From positions 1 through 7,085 of the forward strand of contig CAMYKJ010000062.1 of assembly GCA_947258945.1 (NCBI GenBank): a stretch of DNA of 7,085 bases. The letters run 5' to 3'. Positions 1-5,478 of this stretch are shown here, in pieces. Every line of letters begins with the position of its first letter. Position 1 is the first letter of the stretch. This stretch comes from an uncultured Ectothiorhodospiraceae bacterium. GTDB taxonomy: Bacteria > Pseudomonadota > Gammaproteobacteria > UBA9214. The position numbers were made by a program, and so were the translations under genes. A model generated the notes under the pieces. That model saw only the letters and a list, made by a program, of their open reading frames with translations. It made no database searches and was not told the DNA's origin.

Positions 1-72
1 GACGTCGATGCGCGCGGCAATATCCGCACCGGCTCGGTACTGATCGAGAATATGACGATAGCGGGGGCTTAG
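1..72 (+). CDS. pmbA: 3' end of a probable PmbA/TldE metalloprotease-family gene (partial)
   Basis: Frame 1 is open from the window edge to a TAG stop at 70-72 and encodes 23 residues ending RTGSVLIENMTIAGA. From memory, this matches the extreme C-terminus of PmbA/TldE, where a D-D-R-G-I-RTGS-I-L-E-MTIAG pattern is typical. PmbA is the inactive-type partner of TldD in a cytoplasmic zinc protease that degrades unfolded peptides and processes some peptide natural products. In several gammaproteobacteria pmbA lies near the rpoN/PTS cluster, which agrees with the neighbours here. It converges on the minus-strand gene ending at 152. The start and nearly all of the protein are outside the window, so the call rests on a short tail and context only. 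Confidence 0.65.
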   Translation, partial: DVDARGNIRTGSVLIENMTIAGA

Positions 73-80
73 AAAAGGAT

Positions 81-126
81 TCTCACGCTAAGGCGCAAAG
101 AACATAACGCCACAGAGGACACAGGG
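81..126. repeat. Sequence resembling a dispersed intergenic repeat
   Basis: This stretch between two convergent genes contains AAGGCGCAAAG (90-100) followed by CACAGAGGACACAGGG (111-126). I recognise both blocks as resembling short degenerate repeats often seen between genes in environmental proteobacteria (CTCACGC-AAGGCGCAAAG and CACAGAGGACACAGAG types). Only one copy is visible in the window, so repetitiveness is inferred from memory. No strong hairpin or U-tract terminator was found between the two convergent genes. Confidence 0.35.
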
Positions 127-151
127 ATAATCCAGGAACCGGGACCATTAC

Positions 152-568
152 TCAGAATAGACCTGGTATTTGATTCTCGTCCAGGTCCATTACATCGTCG
201 TTTCGACGACCTGATTTGTTGCGGCGTTCATGGTCAATGGTGGCTGGAGTGGGGCTGCTGTATCTGCCATAAGGATTGCGCCGCTCATCGTCACGGCGAT
301 CGTCGTAGTGAATATAATGGCATTGGCAATTATCTGCAGCGCACCCGGCTAATGGGAAGATGGGTGCCTTGGTTGATAAGAACCGTTTGCCTTCCAGTTG
401 CTTCACCGCTTCGCAGGGATTATTGCTGTTGATGATGGCAACGCAGTGATATTTGCCGGACCCCGGGCCAGTTGCGGCGCGGTAAGCCTGTTTATTATTT
501 ACCTGGCGCTGCCACAACCAGATGGCTAGGGCACAAACCACAACCATTGCGAGGAGCCAGTAAACCAT
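152..568 (-). CDS. Uncharacterised membrane-anchored Cys/Arg-rich protein
   Basis: This 138-residue protein has no assigned function that I know. Residues 3-19 form one hydrophobic N-terminal segment (YWLLAMVVVCALAIWLW), which suggests a signal anchor. The rest is hydrophilic. A cysteine group follows (C42, C52, C76, C81, C83, with CQCHY at 81-85). Next comes an acidic-basic stretch, DDRRDDERRNPYG (89-101), and a second ERRNKSGRRNDD block (114-125). From memory, small hypothetical proteins of pseudomonads and relatives share the pattern RFLS-AP-PL-GC-C-C-Y-H-DRR, so I judge it a real conserved gene. The closely spaced cysteines could bind a metal, but that is inference. No good Shine-Dalgarno sequence precedes the ATG at 566-568; a GAGAG lies about 12 bases upstream. 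It is transcribed towards pmbA. Confidence 0.7.
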   Translation of the reverse strand: MVYWLLAMVVVCALAIWLWQRQVNNKQAYRAATGPGSGKYHCVAIINSNNPCEAVKQLEGKRFLSTKAPIFPLAGCAADNCQCHYIHYDDRRDDERRNPYGRYSSPTPATIDHERRNKSGRRNDDVMDLDENQIPGLF

Positions 569-696
569 TATTGCAAGACACTCTCTGCCTCAAGGACGGT
601 GATGAGCATATCTGATTTTCGTGGCGCTACAGCCGAAGATTGGTAGCTTTTTTGGTTCCCGTCAAGGTTTCAGAGTGTCGGACTTTTTATCTCTGA

Positions 697-724
697 GGGT
701 CGGATCCAAGCAACATATTGATTT
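697..724 (+). repeat. Left terminal inverted repeat of candidate element
   Basis: It begins GGGTCGGATCC and ends TTGATTT. It matches the reverse complement of 941-968 at 17 of 28 positions: the first eight and last six are identical, with three scattered matches between. Confidence 0.45.
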
Positions 725-770
725 CGCGTGATACTTGCCCCTGATATGAAGTATTGCCGGGGCATAAAAT

Positions 771-910
771 GCCTCTCCTGCTGCCGAGAGAGTAATTGTA
801 AGAGTTCAGGGCGCTGGCAATGCTACGCTCTTCACTGTGCGCAACAGACGCGAAACCGCATACTTCTGATGCCTGCTGTTGGCCATGGAAAATGGCCCGC
901 CAGGAGAGGC
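771..910. repeat. Nested perfect 10-bp inverted repeat
   Basis: The arms GCCTCTCCTG (771-780) and CAGGAGAGGC (901-910) are exact reverse complements. They enclose a 120-base interior that itself contains the 881-897 hairpin. Nesting inside the outer inverted ends suggests that single-stranded DNA or RNA from this region could fold into one long, interrupted stem. Confidence 0.5.
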
Positions 911-940
911 TTGCGCTAATGCTTCACAGTGTGTGGAGTT

Positions 941-968
941 AAATCATTTGCCGGGCAAGGTCCGACCC
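941..968 (-). repeat. Right terminal inverted repeat of candidate element
   Basis: Read on the minus strand it begins GGGTCGGACC (one more G lies outside, at 969) and ends TGATTT, mirroring 697-724. It abuts a short palindrome GACCCCGGGTC (964-974) just beyond the stop of the cytochrome gene. Confidence 0.45.
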
Positions 969-978
969 CGGGTCCGCT

Positions 979-1415
979 TCAGTTGTTCAGTGCACCCTCG
1001 GCGATCCAGGTCTTGATCACGGCCCTTTCTTCAATAGACAGGGTGCTCTCGCCATGCGGCATGCGGATCGATTTGTCCACTTCCCTGGCCACCATGCGAT
1101 AGAGATTGCTGGACAGCGGGTCACCGGCAACCACCATCGGACCCAGCGTGGTGCCTGCCATAACGCTGTCGTAGGTCTCCACCGAAAAACCGCTCTTCTC
1201 GGTACCCGTGCCCCCCGCTTTGTGGCATTCCTTGCAGTGCAGGTCCAGCACCGGCATGACATACCCGTGCCCCCCGCTTTGTGGCATTCCTTGCAGTGCA
1301 GGTCCAGCACCGGCATGACATCCTTGGCAAAGCTCACCGTCGGCGCTTTGCTACATCCCGTTGCCAGGGCAACCGTCACCAGGGCACCGGCCATATAGAT
1401 ACGCTTCATTACCAT
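979..1415 (-). pseudogene. Small c-type cytochrome lipoprotein, frameshifted by a 59-bp tandem duplication
   Basis: The N-terminus (MVMKRIYMAGALVTVALATGC) is a lipoprotein signal peptide with lipobox LATG-C21, so the product would be exported and lipid-anchored. A haem c site, CKECH (41-45), follows. Read as it stands, the frame shifts after residue 51 and stops at 1017-1019, giving 132 residues with an unrelated tail. Removing one copy of the 59-bp repeat (1203-1261 or 1262-1320) joins the two frames into a 125-residue protein ending at 979. The restored C-terminal half has the SIRMPHG segment (a likely axial Met), then LSIEERAVIKTWIAEGA, typical of small planctomycete-type cytochrome c domains (PSCyt1-like). 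Such proteins usually carry electrons in the periplasm; the partner is unknown. Translation starts at ATG 1413-1415, behind a strong AGGAGGAG. It could be a real mutation, a reversible slippage switch, or an assembly artefact. Confidence 0.8.
1203..1321. repeat. Perfect 59-bp tandem duplication
   Basis: Positions 1203-1261 and 1262-1320 are identical over all 59 bases, and base 1321 repeats the first base of the unit. The outer neighbours (1202 versus 1261, 1322 versus 1263) do not match, which sets the limits. The unit encodes MPVLDLHCKECHKAGGTG, including the haem motif. Since 59 is not a multiple of three, it shifts the frame. Confidence 0.97.
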
Positions 1416-1422
1416 TACAATT

Positions 1423-1430
1423 CTCCTCCT
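1423..1430 (-). promoter_or_regulatory. Strong ribosome binding site of the cytochrome gene
   Basis: On the minus strand AGGAGGAG lies seven bases before the ATG at 1413-1415. This favours that start over the in-frame ATG two codons later (1407-1409), which would have a 13-base spacing. It is the clearest Shine-Dalgarno sequence in the window. Confidence 0.8.
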
Positions 1431-1489
1431 GCGTTATCGGGGATCGGCTCTGACGACCTGTCAGGGCGACCGCAATTCAATAGGCTGCA

Positions 1490-1517
1490 ATTCTTCCATT
1501 CAGTGCTTCAGTGTCAA
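1490..1517 (-). promoter_or_regulatory. Candidate sigma-70 promoter for the cytochrome gene
   Basis: On the minus strand a perfect -35 box TTGACA (1517-1512) is followed after 16 bases by AAGAAT (1495-1490), which matches TATAAT at four of six positions. Transcription would start near 1483 and leave a leader of about 67 bases before the ATG at 1415. This is a consensus match only; the -10 box is imperfect. Confidence 0.4.
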
Positions 1518-1576
1518 GCATAATCAGATCCAGTATAGGCAGAAATCATGTCCTGGCCCGTATCTTTGCCTCCATC

Positions 1577-1616
1577 CCGGTAATAATACCGGTCCAGGGC
1601 TGAATTGCCGGGGCAA
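1577..1616. repeat. Two small hairpins in the mgtE-cytochrome gap
   Basis: CCGGTA-ATAA-TACCGG (1577-1592) forms a 6-bp stem with a 4-base loop. TTGCC-GG-GGCAA (1605-1616) forms a 5-bp palindromic stem. A further short inverted pair, ACCCA (1623-1627) and TGGGT (1634-1638), follows. With the hairpins at 1654-1693 this makes at least five inverted repeats in about 120 bases. Confidence 0.5.
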
Positions 1617-1653
1617 CCCTGTACCCAGCCCTTTGGGTCGACCTTCGCTCGTC

Positions 1654-1693
1654 CAAATCTGTTGCAGACAGATTTGTCCCGCACGGGCGGGAC
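1654..1693. repeat. Two abutting stem-loops just downstream of mgtE
   Basis: CAAATCTGT-TGCAG-ACAGATTTG (1654-1676) is a perfect 9-bp stem. GTCCCGC-ACGG-GCGGGAC (1676-1693) is a perfect 7-bp stem that shares one base with it. They start three bases past the mgtE stop codon (1697-1699). On the minus strand no U-tract follows either stem, so they do not look like an intrinsic terminator. They could block 3'-5' decay of the mRNA or belong to a dispersed repeat. Confidence 0.6.
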
Positions 1694-1696
1694 TGG

Positions 1697-2944
1697 CTAA
1701 AGCAGGACAATCGTCCCCAGCCCCAGAAACACCATAAAACCGATCACATCGGTGAAGGTGGTCAGGATCACCGAGCCGGCCAGCGCCGGGTCGATGTTGA
1801 GGCGCTTGAGGATAAACGGGATTGACAGTCCGGCCAGGGCGGCGCACATCAGGTTAATGATAAGCGCGGCGGCGATGACGAGGCCGATATCCCGGTTGCT
1901 GAACCACAGTGCGGAGATGACGGCGACCACCACCGCCCAGCCGAGGCCGTTCAGTATCGAGACGGCGAGTTCCTTGTACATCAGCCAGCGCGCGTTGCTG
2001 CTGCCGATCGTGGCCTGGAAATTACCAATGACCCAGGAGGCGAGAAAGGCGGTGAACAGGTTGATGCCGAGCCACAGGGCGCGCCGCCGGGCGCTCTTCA
2101 TCACCGGGGCAAAGGTGTCGTCTTCCTCATCGAGACCGGCCATGCTCAGCAGCGAGTGATCGGCGTCCTCGCGGATCACGTCGACCACGTCATCGATGGT
2201 GATGCGGCCGAGCAGTTTGTTGTCTTCGCTGACCACGGCCGCGGAGAGCAGGTCGTGGTTCTCGAACTGCCTGGCGACCTCCACATCCGTCTGCGTGGCC
2301 GGGATGCCCCGGATATCGCGGTCCATGACAGCGGCGACGATCTGTTCCGGTTCGTTGGTCAGCAGCTGCGTCAGCGCCAGTGCACCACGGTAGCAGTCAT
2401 GCCGGTCGACCACGAACAGCTTGTCGGTATTGTGTGGCAGTTCGCCGCGCATGCGCAGGTAGCGCATCACGACATCCAGTGTGACGTCGGCACGCACGGT
2501 GACCACGTCCACATTCATCAGGCCGCCGGCAGAGTCTTCCGGGTAATGCAGTACGACCTCCAGGCGCTGGCGGTCCTGCTTGTCCATGGCGCGCAGCACT
2601 TCCTGGATGACCGTGCCGGGCAGATCCATGAGGATGTCGGCCAGGTCATCCGGGTCCAGGCCCTCGGTGGCGGCGACCAGGTCCCGGGTCTCCAGCTCAT
2701 CGATGAGGCCGGCGCGGACCTCGTCATTGACCTGGGTCAGGACCTCGCCGTGGTCGTCGGGGTCCACCAGTTCCCAGAGAATTTCGCGTGGACCGTGCGG
2801 GAAGCACTCCAGCAGGTCGGCGATTTCGGATCCATGCAGGTTGAGCAGCAGGTGACGGATCTGGTCTGCGGCACCGGTGTCGAGCGCCTGCGAGAGGTGC
2901 TCGAGACGGCTTTCGGTCGTGTCGGTGATGGCGGATTCGGTCAT
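1697..2944 (-). CDS. mgtE: MgtE-family Mg2+ channel/transporter with an internal deletion of one membrane helix
   Basis: MgtE proteins are homodimeric inner-membrane Mg2+ channels gated by a cytosolic Mg2+-sensing region. The order here is normal at first: N domain (about 20-135), two CBS domains (about 140-262) and the plug/linker (about 263-286). The membrane part should have five helices, but I see only four: 290-308, about 325-348, 353-379 and 391-415. The sequence passes directly from GNFQATI (ending 313) to GSSNARW. Family members have about 37 more residues here, containing the second helix with PIVA-MGGNAGTQ. The protein is 415 residues against a usual 450 or so. The conserved Asp in TTFTDV (Asp399) and DPA (385-387) remain. 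The frame is intact, so the gene may be expressed, but the pore is probably incomplete. It starts 72 bases after ptsI with a poor ribosome site, apparently as the last operon gene. Confidence 0.88.
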   Translation of the reverse strand: MTESAITDTTESRLEHLSQALDTGAADQIRHLLLNLHGSEIADLLECFPHGPREILWELVDPDDHGEVLTQVNDEVRAGLIDELETRDLVAATEGLDPDDLADILMDLPGTVIQEVLRAMDKQDRQRLEVVLHYPEDSAGGLMNVDVVTVRADVTLDVVMRYLRMRGELPHNTDKLFVVDRHDCYRGALALTQLLTNEPEQIVAAVMDRDIRGIPATQTDVEVARQFENHDLLSAAVVSEDNKLLGRITIDDVVDVIREDADHSLLSMAGLDEEDDTFAPVMKSARRRALWLGINLFTAFLASWVIGNFQATIGSSNARWLMYKELAVSILNGLGWAVVVAVISALWFSNRDIGLVIAAALIINLMCAALAGLSIPFILKRLNIDPALAGSVILTTFTDVIGFMVFLGLGTIVLL

Positions 2945-3016
2945 TGCTGCGTACTGTCCGTGCCGCCCGGCAACAGGCCGGTCAGCGGTGCAGAGCGCAG
3001 TGTAGCAGCATGACCG

Positions 3017-4756
3017 TCATTCAGTAAGGTCGCTGTTCAGCGAGTCGATGCGTGCCCGGATCTGTCCGGGCTTGGTGTTGTACAGCAGTTCGTCCACCAG
3101 CGGTCGCAGTGATGCAATGTTGCTGTTGTTGATGACGTGTTTCACTTCCTGCAGGGTAGTGTGGTGCATGCTGAATTCATTCAGGCCCATGCCGAGCAGC
3201 AGGCGGGTGTAGCGCGGATCACCCGCCATTTCGCCGCACATGCCGACCGGAATGCCGGCATCCCTGCCGGAATCAATGGTCATCTTGATCAGGTGCAGTA
3301 CGGCCGGGTGCAGCGGGTCATACAGGTAGTTGACATCCTCGTCCACCCGGTCGATCGCCAGCGTGTACTGGATCAGGTCATTGGTACCAATGGAGAGAAA
3401 ATCGAGGTGGGCTGCAAAGTCGGCCGCCGTCAGCGCGGCAGCCGGGACTTCGATCATGGCGCCTATGTGCATGTCCGGCGCAAAGGCGAGGGACTCCCGT
3501 TGCAGCGCATTGCGCATGTTCTTGACCAGCGAGAGTACCTGGTGCAGTTCCTGGGTATTCGACAGCATCGGGACCATCATGCGCACCGGTCCGTGTGCCG
3601 AGGCACGCAGTATGGCACGCAACTGCGGCCGGAACAGTGACAGGTCCTTGAGGCACAGACGCACCGCGCGCAGGCCGAGGGCCGGGTTGTTGCAACGGAT
3701 GGCATCGGGGCCGGCATGCTTGTCGGCGCCGATATCCAGGGTGCGGATCGTCAGTGGCTGGCCGTCCAGGGCGTCGAGGATCTGCATGTAGCAGTTGAAC
3801 TGTTCTTCCTCGTCAGGTGGCTCCAGCCGGTTCATGAACAGGAACTCGGTGCGATACAGGCCGACGCCGATTGCGTTTTCCAGGCTGGCGGCCTGAACAT
3901 CCTCGGGTAGCTCGATATTGGCCATGAGTGTCACCGGGACGTTGTCTATCGTGACCGCCGGCTCCCCGGCAAGGCGCGCCAGGCGGGCACGACGCCGTAC
4001 CTCCTCGTCCTGACGCATGCGGTACCAGGCGAGCGTCTGCTCGTCGGGGTCGGCAATGACGACGCCCTGCAAGCCATCGAGGATGATGGTCTCGCCGTCA
4101 CGGATCCATGTCTGGATGCCGTGCGCGCCCACCACGGCAGGGGTTTGCATGCTGCGCGACAGGATTGCCGTATGCGACAGCGGACCACCGAACTCGGTGG
4201 CGAAGGCGGCAATGCCCTGGTGTGCGAGTAGTACGGTCTCGGCCGGTGTCAGGTTGTCGGCAAGGACGACGGCATTTTCCAGGTTGATGCCGTCGCCGGC
4301 CGCGTCTTCGCTGCCGGTTTCAAGCAGGATGCGCTGGATACGGTTGATGACATGGTCGATGTCGTCCTTGCGCGTTCGCAGGTAGGCATCGTCCATTTGC
4401 TCGAACACATCGACCAGGGCATCGCGCTGCAGTTTCAGTGCCCATTCCGCGTTGCACCCTTGCTTGCGCATGATCTTTATGGGTACGTCCACCAGAGTGG
4501 CATCGTCCAGCATCAGCAGATTCGTGTCGATGAAGGATGCGATATTGATGCTGGTGCCGGCGGGAATGTTGTCGCGGATGGACTTGAGTTGTGTGCGTGC
4601 CGTGTCCACGGCTGCGAGGTAGCGGGCGATCTCGTCTTCAAGGTGCTGTTCGGGGATCGCGCTTTCCAGCACCTCGATGCTGCCGCGTACGATGATATGC
4701 GCCTTGCCGATGGCAATGCCACGGGATACGCCGATGCCGGACAGCGACAGGCTCAT
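3017..4756 (-). CDS. ptsI: PTS enzyme I (PEP-protein phosphotransferase)
   Basis: Enzyme I takes phosphate from phosphoenolpyruvate onto a histidine and passes it to HPr in the cytoplasm. The 579 residues match the family length. The phospho-His motif GGPLSHTAI lies at 190-198 (His195). The N-terminal part is the HPr-binding and swivelling region. The C-terminal PEP-binding barrel shows GVGLYRTEFLF (297-307), RTLDIGADK (338-346, with Ala where E. coli has Gly), a metal-binding MIEVP (434-438), LSIGTNDLIQYTLA (455-468) and the catalytic Cys in GMCGEM (Cys507). It has no N-terminal GAF domain, so it is PtsI-like, not PtsP. The ATG at 4754-4756 has a GAGG about nine bases upstream. It follows ptsH by 48 bases, and its partners are encoded beside it. 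Confidence 0.96.
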   Translation of the reverse strand: MSLSLSGIGVSRGIAIGKAHIIVRGSIEVLESAIPEQHLEDEIARYLAAVDTARTQLKSIRDNIPAGTSINIASFIDTNLLMLDDATLVDVPIKIMRKQGCNAEWALKLQRDALVDVFEQMDDAYLRTRKDDIDHVINRIQRILLETGSEDAAGDGINLENAVVLADNLTPAETVLLAHQGIAAFATEFGGPLSHTAILSRSMQTPAVVGAHGIQTWIRDGETIILDGLQGVVIADPDEQTLAWYRMRQDEEVRRRARLARLAGEPAVTIDNVPVTLMANIELPEDVQAASLENAIGVGLYRTEFLFMNRLEPPDEEEQFNCYMQILDALDGQPLTIRTLDIGADKHAGPDAIRCNNPALGLRAVRLCLKDLSLFRPQLRAILRASAHGPVRMMVPMLSNTQELHQVLSLVKNMRNALQRESLAFAPDMHIGAMIEVPAAALTAADFAAHLDFLSIGTNDLIQYTLAIDRVDEDVNYLYDPLHPAVLHLIKMTIDSGRDAGIPVGMCGEMAGDPRYTRLLLGMGLNEFSMHHTTLQEVKHVINNSNIASLRPLVDELLYNTKPGQIRARIDSLNSDLTE

Positions 4757-4804
4757 GGTAAATGCCTCGCTGTGTCCCGGGTGTTTATGATGGCCCCCGC
4801 TGCG

Positions 4805-5074
4805 CTACTCGTTCTCGCCGAAGCGGTCGGCAATCAGTGCCTCGAGCTTGTCGGCCGCAGCGATCTCGTCGCTGCCATCGGTAATGATGACGAGTTCGGT
4901 CCCGCGCGATGCGGCGAGCATCATGACGCCCATGATGCTCTTGCCGTTGACCTTCTGGCCGTTTTTTGCCAGCTCGACCTCGCTGGTAAACGTGGCAGCG
5001 GCGGTGACCAGCTTGGCCGCAGCACGCGCATGCAGGCCCAGTCGGTTGATGATGGTAACGGGACGTTCATGCAT
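4805..5074 (-). CDS. ptsH: HPr phosphocarrier protein
   Basis: This 89-residue protein is the small cytoplasmic carrier that receives phosphate from enzyme I and hands it to EIIA. The active-site segment NRLGLHARAA places the phosphorylated histidine at residue 15, the canonical position. GKSIMGVMMLAA puts Ser46 at the canonical regulatory site for HPr kinase. Presence of both, with hprK in the same operon, indicates that the protein can be controlled by ATP-dependent Ser phosphorylation. The ATG (5072-5074) lies two bases after the EIIA stop. Its ribosome site is weak, so coupling to EIIA translation is likely. Similar proteins are called NPr or PtsO in PTS-Ntr systems; the pairing with a PtsI-type enzyme favours ptsH. 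Confidence 0.96.
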   Translation of the reverse strand: MHERPVTIINRLGLHARAAAKLVTAAATFTSEVELAKNGQKVNGKSIMGVMMLAASRGTELVIITDGSDEIAAADKLEALIADRFGENE

Positions 5075-5076
5075 GA

Positions 5077-5478
5077 TCAGGACGCCTGCTTGCGGGTGGA
5101 GACGATGACGCCGTTATGTGCGCCCTCGACCGCGATTTCAGCCAGTATGTCGAGGCTGGCATCCGGGTAATTGAGGATGCGTAGCAGCATCGGCACGTTG
5201 ACGCCGGAGATGACGCGCACATTGTAGCGATCGAGCAGGCGTGCTGCGATATTGCTGGGTGTGCTGCCGTACAGGTCGGTCATGACCAGCACGCCGTTGC
5301 CCTGGTCGAGCGCTTCGCAGGCGTCGCAGGCCGCTTTGAATTCCGCATCGGGGTTGCAGTCGCCGCCAACGCTGATGGTTCGGATCTGCAGCGGGCACTG
5401 GCACATGATCATGGTGACGGTGTCGAGCATGTCCTGCCCGAGTTCGCCATGGGTGATCAACAACAGACCTGTGTTCAT
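5077..5478 (-). CDS. PTS EIIA, mannose family, single domain
   Basis: This 133-residue protein is a stand-alone EIIA of the mannose/fructose/sorbose family. Phosphate from HPr would go to His10 in LLLITHGELG, the family's active-site position. TDLYGSTPSN (87-96) is the second signature, seen as TDLFGGTPSN in relatives. The family usually has an EIIB domain and EIIC/EIID membrane partners; none is fused or encoded nearby. It may therefore act as a regulatory sensor of the PTS phosphorylation state, and its targets are unknown. The start ATG (5476-5478) overlaps the rapZ stop as ATGA, and GGGAG lies five bases upstream. Confidence 0.93.
   Translation of the reverse strand: MNTGLLLITHGELGQDMLDTVTMIMCQCPLQIRTISVGGDCNPDAEFKAACDACEALDQGNGVLVMTDLYGSTPSNIAARLLDRYNVRVISGVNVPMLLRILNYPDASLDILAEIAVEGAHNGVIVSTRKQAS

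Larger units (their letters stand above)
697..968. mobile_element. Candidate 272-bp MITE-like element
   Basis: The two ends are inverted matches. The left end (697-724) starts GGGTCGGA and finishes TGATTT. The reverse complement of the right end (941-968) also starts GGGTCGGA and finishes TGATTT at the same 28-base distance. By my alignment 17 of 28 positions agree, clustered at both ends of the motif. Inside lie a perfect 10-bp inverted repeat (GCCTCTCCTG at 771-780, CAGGAGAGGC at 901-910) and a hairpin GGCCAT-GGAAA-ATGGCC (881-897). No transposase is encoded, so mobilisation would have to be in trans. No target-site duplication is evident. GGGGTCGGA-type ends resemble sequences I associate with REP/RAYT-like elements, but I cannot name a family. 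Confidence 0.45.
569..978. other. 410-base gene-free stretch
   Basis: No convincing coding region was found here. The only open frame of note (728-919, plus strand, GTG start) has no recognisable domain and lies inside inverted repeats. The stretch holds the 5' flank of the small membrane protein gene (569-696) and then the candidate MITE-like element (697-968). The element ends ten bases from the stop codon of the broken cytochrome gene. Confidence 0.6.

Noticed and set aside
660..665. TTGACG on the minus strand as a -35 box for the small membrane protein gene
   Set aside because: No acceptable -10 box at 16 to 18 bases; CAATCT at 17 bases matches TATAAT poorly.
728..919. Possible 63-residue plus-strand protein starting with GTG
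   Set aside because: No domain, no good ribosome site, and it lies inside the inverted repeats of the candidate mobile element.
1524..1847. Minus-strand frame of 107 codons overlapping the end of mgtE
   Set aside because: It is out of frame with mgtE over its first half and then runs through the hairpin-rich gap, with no family resemblance.
2967..2981. CCGGC-AACAG-GCCGG hairpin between ptsI and mgtE as a terminator
   Set aside because: The stem is only 5 bp and no U-tract follows, so read-through into mgtE is more likely.
2156..3013. 285-codon open frame on the plus strand
   Set aside because: It is antisense to mgtE, its translation has no recognisable domain, and mgtE has clear CBS and membrane motifs in the opposite frame.
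4352..5170. 272-codon open frame on the plus strand
   Set aside because: It spans the antisense of ptsI, ptsH and EIIA, all of which carry canonical active-site motifs on the minus strand.
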